DNA of 64,000 bases from Rhodococcus sp. X156 (lineage in GTDB: Bacteria > Actinomycetota > Actinomycetes > Mycobacteriales > Mycobacteriaceae): contig NZ_CP034766.1 of NCBI RefSeq assembly GCF_004006015.1, forward strand, positions 3,381,001-3,445,000. Reading direction: 5' to 3'. This document shows, in pieces, positions 8,505 through 18,066 of this stretch. Numbering within the stretch: position 1 is the first letter of the stretch; every line of letters starts with the position of its first letter. The notes beneath the pieces were generated by a model. That model was not told the DNA's origin, made no database searches, and saw only the letters and a program-made list of their open reading frames with translations. A program made the translations under genes and the position numbers.

Positions 8505-11006
8505 ATGGACCTGATCATGCTCGCGGCACAGATCAGCGCCGAGCCCGACCATCCCGATGCCGAGCGCACCGACGCCGACGCCGGTGCCCCGACCGGGCCA
8601 GCCGAGGTGGGGCGGCTGCTGCAGGACTGCCGGGGGGCGGTGCTGGCGGTCAACCCGGCTGGGCGTCGGCTGCTGGGCCTGGCGCAGGGGGGCTCCGCCG
8701 AGCACGACCCGTCCACCCTGCTGTTCGCCGTGGTGGACCGCGACGACCAGCCGATCCGGCTGCGCGACCACCCGGCCGCCCAGGTCCTGCGCACGGCGGT
8801 GCCCGCCCACGACTTCGTGGTCGGCGTTCGCCGGCGGAGCCTGTCCGGGGAGCCCGAGGAGCTGTGGCTGCACAGCAGCTCCGAGCCGGTGCACGACGAG
8901 CACGGCACGCTGGTCGGGGCGCTCAGCACCGTCAGCCCGGTGCGGGGACAGCGCCTGCACCAGCTGCGCCGCCGCCAGACCGAGCGCGCCTCGCAGATGC
9001 TGCTGCAGCGGGCCGACAGCGTGGTGGCCCTGCACCTGCCCGACTCCACCATCACCTGGGTGTCCGGCTCGGCCCGCACCCACCTGGGCTACACCCCCGA
9101 GCAGCTGCTGGGGGTGCGCGCCATCGAGCTGGTCGAGCCCGGCGACCGCGACAGCCTGGTCGCCTCCTTCCGGCACGCCCGCATCGGCACCCCGGTCACC
9201 GAGGTGGTGTGCGCGCGGCACGCCGACGGCCGCCCCGTGTGGGTGGAGATCACCGGCCAGGCGATGTACGACCGCGCCCTGCGCCAGGTGCAGCTGCAGA
9301 CCGTCACCCGCGAGATCACCGAGCGGGTGCTGGCCGAGCAGGCCCGCGACCAGGCGGTCAGCCTGTTCCACCTGACCATGGCCCACGCCCCCATCGGACT
9401 GGCCGTGGTCGACCGCAACGGACACTGGGTGCAGGTCAACCGCGCCCTGTGCGAGCTGACCGGCTACACCGAGGCCGAGCTGATGGCCAGGACCTTTCGC
9501 GACATCACCCACCCTGACGACCTCGACGAGTCGCAGTCGTTGTTCGAGGAGATGCTCGACGAGGACGGCACTCCCGGCCCCACCGAGACCGACAAGCGCT
9601 ACGTGCGCGCCGACGGCACCGTGGTGTGGGTGCACCGGCACGCGGTGCCGGTGTGGGGCCACGACGGCGAGGTCAGCCACCTGGTGGTGCAGGTGCAGGA
9701 CATCACCGCCCGCAAGCAGGCCCAGGCCGAGCTGGCCCGGCAGGCGTTGTCCGACCCGCTGACCGGGCTGCCCAACCGCCTGGTGCTGCTCGACCGGCTC
9801 ACCCACGCCCTGGCGCTGGCCGACCGGCAGGGCACCTCGGTGGGAGTGTTGTTCCTGGACCTGGACGGGTTCAAGGAGGTCAACGACACCTACGGGCACG
9901 AGCGCGGCGACGAGGTGCTGCGGCAGGTGGCCGCGCGGCTGTCCGGCGCCGTCCGGGAGGGCGACACCGCGGTGCGCCTGGGCGGTGACGAGTTCGTCGT
10001 GGTCTGCGAGCAGGTGGCCGAGCCGGAGCAGGTCCGCGCCCTGCGCAAGCGGATCGGCACCCTCTTCCACGAACCGTTCCAGGTGGGCAGCGAGCAGCTC
10101 AGCATGCACGCCAGCATCGGCATGGCGGTGGGCAGCGGGGGGCCCGCCGAGGTGCTGCTGAGCCAGGCCGACGCCGCGATGTACCGGGTCAAGCGCCAGC
10201 GTGCCGGCGGAGCCGCCGGCGGGGTGCGCACCGACGAGGTCAGCGAGACCGCGGCGGTGGATCGGCTGCACCTCACCGCGGAGCTGGAGAGCGCGGTGCG
10301 CGGCGACCAGCTGCGCATCGACTACCAGCCGATCGTGCGGCTGGACGACGAGGAGGTGGTGGCCCGGGAGGCGCTGCTGCGGTGGGAGCACCCACGGCGC
10401 GGGCTGCTGCTGCCGGAGGCGTTCCTGTCCGCGGCGGAGAGCAGGCAGCGCGTGCCCGCGGTGGGACGCTGGGTGCTGCAGCGAGCCTGCGCCGACGCGC
10501 TCAGCTGGCCCGAGGACGTGCAGCTGTGCGTCAACGTCTCCGCGAACCACTTGGGCCGCAGCGGCTTCGCCGACATGGTGCAGGCCGAGCTGACCCGCAG
10601 CGGGCTGGCGCCAACCCGCCTGCGGCTGGAGATCACCGAGCACACGGCGCTGAGCTCCTCGCCGTCCACCCGCGCGGCCGCCACCCGGCTGAGCGCACTG
10701 GGAGTGCGGTTCACCCTGGACGACTTCGGCACCCAGCACTCCTCCATCGCCGCGCTGCACCGGCTGCCGATCAGCGCGGTCAAGATCGATCGCAGCGTCA
10801 TTGCCGGGCTGCCGCACACCGGGGAGGCTCGCACCTTGGTCGACGGGCTGGTGGGGCTCGGCGCCGGCATGGCGCTGGACGTGGTGGCCGAGGGTGTGGA
10901 GACCGTCGAGCAGGCTCACTGGCTGCGCGAGCACGGCTGCCCGCAGGCGCAGGGCTTCCTGTTCGGGCGACCCGTGGCCGCACCCAGCCGCAGCGCGGTC
11001 GGCTAG
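8505..11006 (+). CDS. PAS-PAS-PAS-GGDEF-EAL cyclic-di-GMP protein
   Basis: An 833-residue protein with no membrane segment. Three PAS-like domains (about 35-150, 165-285 with the [21 protein letters not shown] core, and 290-410 with the HPDD motif) precede a GGDEF domain (DPLTGLPNR start; intact GGDEF at 493-497) and an EAL domain (EALLRW, EAL at 622-624; VNVS). The DDFGTG loop reads DDFGTQ near 739-744, so one loop glycine is lost while the metal-binding Asp pair is kept. Likely a bifunctional enzyme that responds to small ligands, redox or light through its PAS domains; which signal cannot be seen. It is divergent from dcd and convergent with a TetR gene. Confidence 0.92.
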   Translation: MDLIMLAAQISAEPDHPDAERTDADAGAPTGPAEVGRLLQDCRGAVLAVNPAGRRLLGLAQGGSAEHDPSTLLFAVVDRDDQPIRLRDHPAAQVLRTAVPAHDFVVGVRRRSLSGEPEELWLHSSSEPVHDEHGTLVGALSTVSPVRGQRLHQLRRRQTERASQMLLQRADSVVALHLPDSTITWVSGSARTHLGYTPEQLLGVRAIELVEPGDRDSLVASFRHARIGTPVTEVVCARHADGRPVWVEITGQAMYDRALRQVQLQTVTREITERVLAEQARDQAVSLFHLTMAHAPIGLAVVDRNGHWVQVNRALCELTGYTEAELMARTFRDITHPDDLDESQSLFEEMLDEDGTPGPTETDKRYVRADGTVVWVHRHAVPVWGHDGEVSHLVVQVQDITARKQAQAELARQALSDPLTGLPNRLVLLDRLTHALALADRQGTSVGVLFLDLDGFKEVNDTYGHERGDEVLRQVAARLSGAVREGDTAVRLGGDEFVVVCEQVAEPEQVRALRKRIGTLFHEPFQVGSEQLSMHASIGMAVGSGGPAEVLLSQADAAMYRVKRQRAGGAAGGVRTDEVSETAAVDRLHLTAELESAVRGDQLRIDYQPIVRLDDEEVVAREALLRWEHPRRGLLLPEAFLSAAESRQRVPAVGRWVLQRACADALSWPEDVQLCVNVSANHLGRSGFADMVQAELTRSGLAPTRLRLEITEHTALSSSPSTRAAATRLSALGVRFTLDDFGTQHSSIAALHRLPISAVKIDRSVIAGLPHTGEARTLVDGLVGLGAGMALDVVAEGVETVEQAHWLREHGCPQAQGFLFGRPVAAPSRSAVG

Positions 11007-11010
11007 CACC

Positions 11011-11070
11011 CCCTCGGGCGCCGCCCCGTGCAGCGCTAGCGCCCTCGAGCGCCGCCCCGTGCAGCGCTAG
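11011..11070. repeat. 31-base-period tandem duplication at the tetR 3' end
   Basis: Two 29-base units (11011-11039 and 11042-11070) differ at one base. The right unit includes the TAG stop of the minus-strand tetR gene (11067-11069) and the left unit repeats that end once more. A 10-base perfect palindrome GCGCTAGCGC lies at 11033-11042. The duplication fills almost all of the gap between the GGDEF-EAL gene and tetR. Confidence 0.85.
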
Positions 11071-11699
11071 GGCCGGACGCCGACCACTGCCGGGTGCGCG
11101 TCCCGGACCGGCTCGGCCAGCCCGGCCAGCAGCTCGCCATAGGTGAGCAGCACCTGGCGGGAGCGGGCCGCGTCACCGTCCACCAGCCAGCCCAGCACCG
11201 CACCGTCCATGGCGCTGAGCACCATCCGGGCCACCACGTCCACCGGCAGGATCCAGCTGACGTTCGCCGCGCGGGCCACCGCGCCCAGCGTCTGCTCGCA
11301 CTCCTGGTGGTAGAGCCGGTACTGCCACTGGGCCAGCTCCGCCAGGTCGGGCTCGCGCAGCGCGAACTGGGTGAGCTCGTAGGTGAGCCGCTGCCGCTTG
11401 GGCTCGCCCTCCACCACCTGCCACACCGCGTCGAGGTACTCCCGCACCAGCGTGGTCAGATCGCTGGTCTGCCGGGGCGGCTGCCGCACCGCCGTGGCCA
11501 GCTGACGCACCAGCGTGGTGATGACCTCGCGCAGCAGCGCCTGCTTGGACTCGAAGCAGTAGTGCACGGTGGCCAGCGTGGCCCCGGCCTCGCCCGCGAT
11601 CCGGCGGGTGGTGGCCGCGGCCACCCCGTCCTCGACCATCACCCGGATCGTCGCGTCGATCAGCTGCTGACGTCGTTCTGCTACCGCAATGCGTGCCAC
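11067..11699 (-). CDS. TetR-family transcriptional regulator
   Basis: A 210-residue protein with an N-terminal TetR helix-turn-helix (about residues 10-56; TTRRIAGEAGATLATVHYCFESKQALL) and a C-terminal helical ligand domain. It is divergent from the sugar-lactone oxidase gene that starts at 11865. The simplest hypothesis is control of that oxidase/aldolase pair, together with itself, from the 165-base gap. Its effector is unknown. The gene end is part of a tandem duplication. Confidence 0.88.
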   Translation of the reverse strand: MARIAVAERRQQLIDATIRVMVEDGVAAATTRRIAGEAGATLATVHYCFESKQALLREVITTLVRQLATAVRQPPRQTSDLTTLVREYLDAVWQVVEGEPKRQRLTYELTQFALREPDLAELAQWQYRLYHQECEQTLGAVARAANVSWILPVDVVARMVLSAMDGAVLGWLVDGDAARSRQVLLTYGELLAGLAEPVRDAHPAVVGVRP

Positions 11700-11864
11700 C
11701 TGAGTCCCCCAACGCTGACGACCGCCCCGCGCCAGACTAGCCCTGAACAGCGCCTATGCCGGCCGAACGGCAATGCCCATGGCCGCCGGCCCGCTCGACG
11801 CGCTGTTGGACGAGCGACTAACTTTCGGGTCGCGACACGACCGGACGACAGAAGGGCCACGGAC

Positions 11865-13160
11865 GTGACCTGGACGAACTGGGCGGGCAACCAGCACGCC
11901 GACCCGCACACGGTGGCCCGGCCCACCAGCACCGCGGAGCTGGCGGAGGTGGTCTGTGCCGCCGCTGCGGCCGGCGAGCGGGTCAAGCCCGTCGGGTCGG
12001 GACACTCCTTCACCGGCATCGCGCTGACCGACGGCGTCCAGGTCGACCTCGGCCTGCTGACCGGGCTGGTGTCGGCCGACCCGAGCAGCGGGCTGGTGAC
12101 GGTGCGGGCCGGCACCACCCTGCGACGGCTGAACACGGTGCTGGCCCAGCTGGGCCTGGCGATGACCAACCTCGGCGACGTGGACGCCCAGACCCTGGCC
12201 GGGGCGCTGTCCACCGGCACCCACGGCACCGGCTGCCGCTTCGGTGGGCTGGCCACCCAGGTGCGGGCGCTGGAGCTGGTGCTGGCCGACGGCTCGGTGG
12301 TGACCGCCAGCCCCACCGAGAACCCCGAGCTGTTCAGCGCGGCACGAGTGGGTCTGGGCGCGCTGGGCGTGCTGAGCACGGTGACGCTGCAGACCGAGCC
12401 CACCTACACCCTGCACGCCCGGGAGGAGCCGATGCCGCTGCGCGAGGTGCTGGACAACCTCCCGGAGCTGGTGCGGGACAACGACCACTTCGAGCTGTAC
12501 TGGTTCCCGCACACCACGGCCACGCTCACCAAGCGAAACAACCGGCTGCCCGCCGACGCCGTGCCCCAGCCGCTGCCCCGCGGTCGGGCGCTGCTGGAGG
12601 ACGAGGTGCTCAGCAACGGGCTGTTCCAGCTCACCTGCCGGCTGGGCCGGTCCCGGCCGAGGCTGGTGCCCCGGATCAACCGCGTGGCCTCCCGGGTCCT
12701 GGGCGCCCGGGAGTACTCCGACGTCTCCCACCGGGTGCTGGTCTCCCCGCGCCGGGTCCGCTTCGTGGAGATGGAGTACGCGGTGCCCACGGCGGCGGTG
12801 GGCGAGGCGCTGGCGGGCATCGAGCGGGTGATCGCCGAGCACCACCTGCGGGTGTCCTTCCCGGTGGAGGTGCGCTTCGCCGCCGCCGACGACGTCCCGC
12901 TGTCCACCGCCAGCGGCCGCGACAGCGCCTACCTGGCCGTGCACGTGTTCCGCGGTGAGCCCTTCGAGCGGTACTTCCGCGCCGTGGAGGCGGTGATGGA
13001 CCGCCTCCACGGCCGTCCGCACTGGGGCAAGATGCACTACCAGGACGCGGCCACCCTGCGGCAGCGCTATCCCCGCTTCGACGAGTTCACCGCGGTGCGC
13101 GCCGCGGTGGATCCCGAGCGGCGCTTCGGCAACGACTACCTGGAACGGGTGCTGGGATGA
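11865..13160 (+). CDS. D-arabinono-1,4-lactone / L-gulonolactone oxidase-type FAD enzyme
   Basis: A 431-residue protein. The GTG at 11865 begins VTWTNWAGN, the usual start of this family; the longer frame upstream overlaps the divergent tetR gene. N-terminal FAD-binding type 4 domain (VKPVGSGHSFTGI near 39-51, GTHGTG near 123) and C-terminal ALO domain ending in the hallmark HWGKMHY near 385. Such enzymes oxidise aldono-lactones, in mycobacteria L-gulonolactone with a non-oxygen acceptor. The next gene overlaps by four bases (ATGA), so the two are translated as a unit. Substrate not determinable. Confidence 0.9.
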   Translation: MTWTNWAGNQHADPHTVARPTSTAELAEVVCAAAAAGERVKPVGSGHSFTGIALTDGVQVDLGLLTGLVSADPSSGLVTVRAGTTLRRLNTVLAQLGLAMTNLGDVDAQTLAGALSTGTHGTGCRFGGLATQVRALELVLADGSVVTASPTENPELFSAARVGLGALGVLSTVTLQTEPTYTLHAREEPMPLREVLDNLPELVRDNDHFELYWFPHTTATLTKRNNRLPADAVPQPLPRGRALLEDEVLSNGLFQLTCRLGRSRPRLVPRINRVASRVLGAREYSDVSHRVLVSPRRVRFVEMEYAVPTAAVGEALAGIERVIAEHHLRVSFPVEVRFAAADDVPLSTASGRDSAYLAVHVFRGEPFERYFRAVEAVMDRLHGRPHWGKMHYQDAATLRQRYPRFDEFTAVRAAVDPERRFGNDYLERVLG

Positions 13161-14176
13161 AGATCGACGAGCTGCAGACCCCCGCCCTGCTCGTGGAGCA
13201 GAGCGTCCTGCAGGCCAACCTGGACACCATGGCCGCCGCCCACCCCGGGGCGCGGCTGCGCCCGCACGTCAAGGCGCACAAGTGCACCGAGCTGGCCCGG
13301 CGCCAGGACGCGGTGGGCCACCACGGCTTCACCTGCGCCACCATCCGCGAGGTGGAGGGCATGGCCGCAGCCGGACTCGGCACGGACCTGCTGCTGGCCA
13401 ACGAGGTGCTGGACGCCCGGCGCCTGGGGGTGCTGGTGGCGGCCGGGCACCGGGTGACCGTGGCGGTGGACTCCGCCGAGACCGTGGCGGCCGCGGCCGA
13501 CGGCGGGGTGCGCGAGGTGGTGGTGGACGTCAACGTGGGCCTGCCCCGCTGCGGCTGCACCCCGGCCGAGGCCGGCCGCATCGCCGACCTGGCCCGTGGG
13601 CGGGGCCTGGCCGTGCGCGGGGCGATGGGCTACGAGGGCCACCTGATGATGGCCCAGCCCGCGGCGGAGCAGGCCCGGCTCACCGAGGAGGCGATGGCGC
13701 TGCTGCTGGCCGCGCACGCCGACGTCGGCGGGGAGCTGGTGAGCGCCGGAGGCACCGGCACCTACGCGGTGAACACCTGGGCCACCGAGATCCAGGCCGG
13801 CTCCTACGCGTTGATGGACACCGCCTACGCCGAGCTGGGCCTGCCCTTCGGCCACGCGCTGAGCCTGCTCGCCACCGTCCTGTCCACCGGGACGGCGGGC
13901 GAGACGCCGTACGCGGTGGCCGACGTCGGGCTGAAGTCGCTGGGCATGGACCACGGCAACCCCACCATCGCCGACGGGCAGGTGTGGTTCTGCAGCGACG
14001 AGCACACCACCTTCGGGGCGGCAGAACTGTCCGGCGCAGAGCTGCCGACCGTCGGCCAGCGGGTGCGGGTGCTGCCCGCGCACGTCGATCCCACGGTCGC
14101 TCTGCACGAGGCGATGTGGCTGGTGGACGGCGAGGAGGTGCTGCAGCGCTGGCCGGTGGACCTGCGCGGGTGGTGA
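13157..14176 (+). CDS. D-threonine aldolase/D-serine dehydratase-like PLP enzyme
   Basis: A 339-residue protein with the alanine-racemase-like TIM barrel: LRPHVKAHKC near residues 34-43, where the Lys should bind PLP, and a C-terminal beta domain with VWFCSDEHTTF, and H-x-(n)-C type metal ligands expected for this fold. Known members cleave D-threonine-type beta-hydroxy-amino acids or dehydrate D-serine with a divalent metal. Its ATG overlaps the stop of the lactone oxidase gene. The pairing of an aldonolactone oxidase with a D-amino acid aldolase recurs in actinobacteria, but the shared pathway is unclear. Confidence 0.85.
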   Translation: MKIDELQTPALLVEQSVLQANLDTMAAAHPGARLRPHVKAHKCTELARRQDAVGHHGFTCATIREVEGMAAAGLGTDLLLANEVLDARRLGVLVAAGHRVTVAVDSAETVAAAADGGVREVVVDVNVGLPRCGCTPAEAGRIADLARGRGLAVRGAMGYEGHLMMAQPAAEQARLTEEAMALLLAAHADVGGELVSAGGTGTYAVNTWATEIQAGSYALMDTAYAELGLPFGHALSLLATVLSTGTAGETPYAVADVGLKSLGMDHGNPTIADGQVWFCSDEHTTFGAAELSGAELPTVGQRVRVLPAHVDPTVALHEAMWLVDGEEVLQRWPVDLRGW

Positions 14177-14244
14177 GCCGCTATGCTGCCTCTCGACGCT
14201 GCCACCCGACCCGGGCCACGGCCTGAGCCAACCGGCAGCGTCAC

Positions 14245-14318
14245 GCGGATGTAGTTCAATGGCAGAACATCAGCTTCCCAAGCTGAACACGCGGGTTCGA
14301 TTCCCGTCATCCGCTCCA
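14245..14318 (+). tRNA. tRNA-Gly (CCC)
   Basis: Complete cloverleaf: 7-bp acceptor GCGGATG/CATCCGC (14245-14251 with 14308-14314), D-arm GTTC..GAAC, anticodon stem with loop TTCCCAA giving anticodon CCC, T-arm with GGTTCGATTCC, discriminator T and an encoded CCA (14316-14318). It decodes GGG. It lies alone between the aldolase and the convergent GAF-EAL gene. Confidence 0.96.
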
Positions 14319-14329
14319 CCACTGCCCTG

Positions 14330-15574
14330 CTAGCCGACGAGCACGTCCTCCGGCTGCGGTTCCGACCACAGGTAGCCCTGCCCGATCATGCAGCCCAGCT
14401 CCAGGGCCCGCTCCGCCTGGTCGACGGTCTCCAGCCCCTCCAGCACCACCGTCTTGCCCAGCTCCACGGCCAGCCCGGCGATGGCCCGCACCACCGCGGC
14501 GCCGGACCGGGTGTGCAGCGCCGCCGCCGTGCTCCGGTCGATCTTCACGCCGTCACAGGGCAGGTACACCAGGTGCTCCAGGGTGGACACCCCGCTGCCG
14601 AAGTCGTCCAGCACGATGCGGAAGCCGAGCGCGCGCAGCTGGTCCAGGAACGCCACGTTGGCCGGGCTGGCGGCGATGGCCGCGGTCTCGGTGAGCTCCA
14701 GCGACACTGCGCTGGGCGGCAGGCCGGACGCGGTCACCGCGTCGTGGATGCGGTCCACGCACCCGGGGTGCTCGAAGTGCCGACCGGAGACGTTCACGGT
14801 GATCCGCAGCTCCGGTGACGTCTGCCGCCACCGCTGGGCCACCACCGCGGCCTGCCGCAGCACGGCCAGGTCGAGGTCGATGATGAGCTCGCTGTCCTCG
14901 GCCAGCGGGATGAACTCCGCGGGCGGCAGCACGCCGCGCGTGGGGTGGTGCCAGCGGGCCAGCGCCTCGTAGGCCACCACCTCGCCGGTGGCCAGGTGCA
15001 CCAGCGGCTGGAAGTAGGGCAAGATCTGGCCCTCGTCGATGGCCACCGCGAGCTGGTAGACGTCGGTCTGCGGCCGGCTCGGCCCCACCCGGCGCAGCAG
15101 GTCCAGCTGCTCCTCCAGCACCGAGCCGAACTGGACCAGTCGCCGCAGTGCCTGCTCGGTCGTGTGCCGCTCGGCCACGTCCACCAGCGCCAGGGTGCCC
15201 ACCACCAGGCCCTCGCGGCCCACCAGCGGGATGCCGATGTAGGACCGCGCGGCCGCAGTGCCCACGCAGGGCTGCTGGGGGTAGCCGCGGGTCGGGAGGT
15301 CGCTGATCGCCAGCGGTTGCCCGGTCCGCACCACCACGTCGCAGGGGGTGGCCGAGCGGGGCTGGGGCGGTGGCGGCGCAGTGCCCACGCTGATCAGCGT
15401 GTGCTGCTCGTGCTCGTCCAGGATGTTCACCGCCGCCACCGGGTAGGTGACCGACTCCGCGGCGAGGAACAGCGTGGTGCGCAGGGCCGAGGAGGGAGCA
15501 GCGAGGTCGAGGTAGCGCCGGGCGGAGTCACTCTGCCGACGAACATCGAGCTCGCGCATCCGCTGCCTCTCCAC
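14330..15574 (-). CDS. GAF-EAL cyclic-di-GMP phosphodiesterase
   Basis: A 414-residue soluble protein. A GAF domain (about residues 20-160) resembling small-ligand-binding GAFs precedes an EAL domain with intact EALARW (EAL at 203-205), TVNVSG near 260, ELTETA near 293 and LDDFGSG (Asp pair 323-324). There is no GGDEF domain, so this is a dedicated phosphodiesterase candidate that would oppose the three cyclase-containing proteins encoded at 1752, 4861 and 8505. It ends 11 bases from the tRNA-Gly gene, transcribed toward it. Confidence 0.92.
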   Translation of the reverse strand: MERQRMRELDVRRQSDSARRYLDLAAPSSALRTTLFLAAESVTYPVAAVNILDEHEQHTLISVGTAPPPPQPRSATPCDVVVRTGQPLAISDLPTRGYPQQPCVGTAAARSYIGIPLVGREGLVVGTLALVDVAERHTTEQALRRLVQFGSVLEEQLDLLRRVGPSRPQTDVYQLAVAIDEGQILPYFQPLVHLATGEVVAYEALARWHHPTRGVLPPAEFIPLAEDSELIIDLDLAVLRQAAVVAQRWRQTSPELRITVNVSGRHFEHPGCVDRIHDAVTASGLPPSAVSLELTETAAIAASPANVAFLDQLRALGFRIVLDDFGSGVSTLEHLVYLPCDGVKIDRSTAAALHTRSGAAVVRAIAGLAVELGKTVVLEGLETVDQAERALELGCMIGQGYLWSEPQPEDVLVG

Positions 15575-15718
15575 CGTCAGCCACCACCAGGGGCTAACAG
15601 TATGTACACACCGTCACTCATACGGGCCGATTTGTGGGCGTGGTCGCCCTGGCGGTCAACCTAGGTCGTCCGAGCCAAAAGCCCTGAGCTGGTCCGCTCC
15701 GGCCCTCGACCGGTGGGC

Positions 15719-16573
15719 TCAGCCCACCCAGTACAGGCGCAGCTGCTGGCCGGGGCGCACCTGCGCGGCGCGGTCGACGTCGGCGTCGAGCACCACCGCC
15801 ACCACCGGGTAGCCGCCGGTCACCGGGTGGTCGGCCAGGAACAGCACCGGCTCCCCACCCGGGGGCACCTGCACCGCCCCGCGCACCAGCCCCTCGCTGG
15901 GCAGCTCCTCGGTGCGCGAGCGGGTGAGCCGGTGGCCCTCCAGCCGCATGCCCACCCGGTTGCTGCGCGCCGACGCCGTCCACGCCCGGGTGGTGAGCGC
16001 GTCCACGTCGGCCACCCACCCGGCGCGGGGCCCACGCAGCGCCCGCAGCCGCACCAGCCCGCCGCCGGGCACCGCCACCGCGGCCTGGGCCACCTCCGGG
16101 TAGGCCTCCGGAGCGGGGCCCACCGGAAGCACCACGCCGACCGCCAGCGGGTCCGGCCCCAGCCCGGAGAGCACGTCGGTGCTGCGCGAGGACAGCACCG
16201 CCGGCACGGTGATCCCGCCGCGCACGGCCAGGTAGGTGCGCAGCCCGGCCGCCGGCGCACCCAGCCGCAGCACGCTGCCCGCAGGCAGGCGCAGCACCGC
16301 GTGGTGGCCCACCGGGGTGCCGTCCAGCACCGCCGGCGCCGCGGCCCCCGCCAGCGCCACCAGCAGGTCCGCCTCGGCGCGCACCTGCAGCCCACCCAGG
16401 GTGGCCTCGATGGCCGCGGCGTCCTCGGGGTTGGCCACCAGCCGGTTGGCCAGGCGCAGGGCGGCGCGGTCGGCGGCGCCGGAACGGCTCACCCCCTGGG
16501 CGGCCAGGCCCGGTCGGCCCAGGTCCTGCACCAGCGCCAGCGGTCCGGTGGCGAGCACCCGCAGCGCGGTCAC
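15719..16573 (-). CDS. pxpC: 5-oxoprolinase subunit C
   Basis: Encodes 284 residues from a GTG at 16573 that overlaps the pxpB stop (GTGA). The protein starts [27 protein letters not shown], the signature of the KipA/PxpC (biotin-dependent carboxylase-like) family, and has [19 protein letters not shown] and the C-terminal [14 protein letters not shown]. With PxpA and PxpB it forms ATP-dependent 5-oxoprolinase, which opens pyroglutamate to glutamate. The stop codon lies in the 3-base loop of a perfect 7-bp GC hairpin (15712-15728). Confidence 0.93.
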   Translation of the reverse strand: MTALRVLATGPLALVQDLGRPGLAAQGVSRSGAADRAALRLANRLVANPEDAAAIEATLGGLQVRAEADLLVALAGAAAPAVLDGTPVGHHAVLRLPAGSVLRLGAPAAGLRTYLAVRGGITVPAVLSSRSTDVLSGLGPDPLAVGVVLPVGPAPEAYPEVAQAAVAVPGGGLVRLRALRGPRAGWVADVDALTTRAWTASARSNRVGMRLEGHRLTRSRTEELPSEGLVRGAVQVPPGGEPVLFLADHPVTGGYPVVAVVLDADVDRAAQVRPGQQLRLYWVG

Positions 16574-17208
16574 GGCCGCTCCACCGCCACGAACCGCACC
16601 TGCCCGCCAGGGTGCAGCAGCGCGGGCGGATCGCGGTCGACGTCCCACAGCACCGCGTCGGTGCGGCCGATCAGCTGCCAGCCGCCGGGCGAGGACCGCG
16701 GGTAGACCCCGCTGTGCTCGCCGGCCAGCCCCACCGAGCCCGCCGGGACCCGCTCCCGGGGCTCGTCGCGGCGCGGCACGTGCAGCCGAGGGTCGCCACC
16801 CACCAGGTAGGCGAAGCCGGGCGCAAAGCCGCCGAAGCCCACCCGCCACAGCGAGCCGGTGTGCGCAGCCACCACCTCCGCCGGGCTCAGCCCGGTCAGC
16901 CGCGCCACCTCCGCCAGGTCGGGCCCGTCGTAGACCGTGGCCAGCTCCACCACGTCGCCGGCACGCGCCTGCGCCAGCGCGGGCTGCACCTGCAGCTGCT
17001 CCAGCCGCCCGCGCAGGGCGACCAGGGCGGCGGGACCGCGGGCGTGCAGCACCACCGTGCGCGCGCCGGGCACCACGTCCAGCACGTCGTCGAGCTCGCG
17101 CGCCGCGGCGGCGAGGGCGTGCACCACCTCGGCGTCGGCCGGCTCCAGCAGCAGCGCCGTGTCACCGAGGGCGTGCACCTGGAACACCACCGGCCTCCCC
17201 CCGCTCAC
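16570..17208 (-). CDS. pxpB: 5-oxoprolinase subunit B
   Basis: A 212-residue protein from a GTG at 17208. It has the KipI/PxpB fold features: an N-terminal lobe and the C-terminal cyclophilin-like domain with [60 protein letters not shown] motif blocks. It acts with PxpC in phosphorylation of 5-oxoproline and with PxpA in ring opening. One base separates it from pxpA upstream, and it overlaps pxpC by four bases, so the three are certainly one operon. Confidence 0.93.
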   Translation of the reverse strand: MSGGRPVVFQVHALGDTALLLEPADAEVVHALAAAARELDDVLDVVPGARTVVLHARGPAALVALRGRLEQLQVQPALAQARAGDVVELATVYDGPDLAEVARLTGLSPAEVVAAHTGSLWRVGFGGFAPGFAYLVGGDPRLHVPRRDEPRERVPAGSVGLAGEHSGVYPRSSPGGWQLIGRTDAVLWDVDRDPPALLHPGGQVRFVAVERP

Positions 17209-17209
17209 G

Positions 17210-17965
17210 TCAGCCCCGCACGAAGGCCGCCACGTCGACCCCAGCCTCGCCCAGCGCCGCCCGCACCGCCACCGCCATCGCCACGGCCGCCGCCGAGTCC
17301 CCGTGCACGCACACCGACTCCGCGCTCACCCGCACGTCGGTGCCGTCCACCGCCCGCACCACACCCTCCTGCACCACCCGCACCACCCGCTCCGCGACGG
17401 CCGTCGGGTCGTCGAGCACCGCGCCCGGCGCGGTCCGCGGCACCAGCTGACCGTCGGGCAGGTAGCCGCGGTCGGCGAAGAACTCCGGCACCGCCCGCAT
17501 CCCCGCGGCCTCGGCGGCGGCGAGCAGGGCGGAGCCGGGCAGCCCCAGGATCGGCAGGGCGGGGTCGTAGTCGCGGACGGCGGCCACCACCGCGGCGGCC
17601 TGGTCGGTGTGGTGCACCACGGCGTGGTAAAGCGCGCCGTGCGGCTTGACGTAGCGCACCTGGGTGCCGCTCACCCGGCACATGCCCTCCAGCGCGCCGA
17701 TCTGGTAGAGCACGTCGTCGGCCAGCTCGGTGGCCGAGACGTCCATGAATCGGCGGCCGAACCCGGCCAGGTCGCGGTAGGCCACCTGGGCGCCCACCTC
17801 GACCCCGGCGGCCGCGGCCAGCGCGGCGGTCTGCCGCAGCGTGGAGGGGTCACCCGCGTGGAAACCGCAGGCGATGTTGGCGCTGGTGACCGCGGCCAGC
17901 ACTGCCTCGTCGTCGCCCAGCACCCACCGGCCGAACGACTCACCCAGATCGCTGTTGAGGTCCAT
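17210..17965 (-). CDS. pxpA: 5-oxoprolinase subunit A
   Basis: A 251-residue LamB/YcsF-family protein starting [14 protein letters not shown], with the family blocks [37 protein letters not shown] and a late SVCVHGDS. Known role: the ring-opening subunit of the PxpABC 5-oxoprolinase, which removes the damage product pyroglutamate. First gene of the pxpABC operon on the minus strand; a 16-base tandem repeat lies 15-45 bases upstream of its start and may hold its operator. Confidence 0.95.
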   Translation of the reverse strand: MDLNSDLGESFGRWVLGDDEAVLAAVTSANIACGFHAGDPSTLRQTAALAAAAGVEVGAQVAYRDLAGFGRRFMDVSATELADDVLYQIGALEGMCRVSGTQVRYVKPHGALYHAVVHHTDQAAAVVAAVRDYDPALPILGLPGSALLAAAEAAGMRAVPEFFADRGYLPDGQLVPRTAPGAVLDDPTAVAERVVRVVQEGVVRAVDGTDVRVSAESVCVHGDSAAAVAMAVAVRAALGEAGVDVAAFVRG

Positions 17966-17979
17966 CCGCCCAGTCTCGC

Positions 17980-18010
17980 CGACCGTTGGTGTCGTCGACC
18001 GTTGGTGTCG
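17980..18010. repeat. Tandem 15-base repeat in the pxpA / lipoprotein intergenic region
   Basis: CGACCGTTGGTGTCG is present at 17980-17994 and 17996-18010, separated by one base. Each copy has short inverted arms (CGAC...GTCG). It lies between the divergent pxpA start (17965) and lipoprotein start (18067), a position suited to a regulator binding as two dimers on pxpABC. Function is inferred from position only. Confidence 0.6.
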
Positions 18011-18066
18011 CCCTGCTCCTAAGTAGATGCGTCCCGCATCACACGCATGGCACTATCAGGCAGGTG

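Noticed and set aside
8166-11009. 947-codon minus-strand frame opposite the PAS-GGDEF-EAL gene
   Set aside because: Shadow frame; composition is biased and it runs into the dcd gene in the wrong frame.
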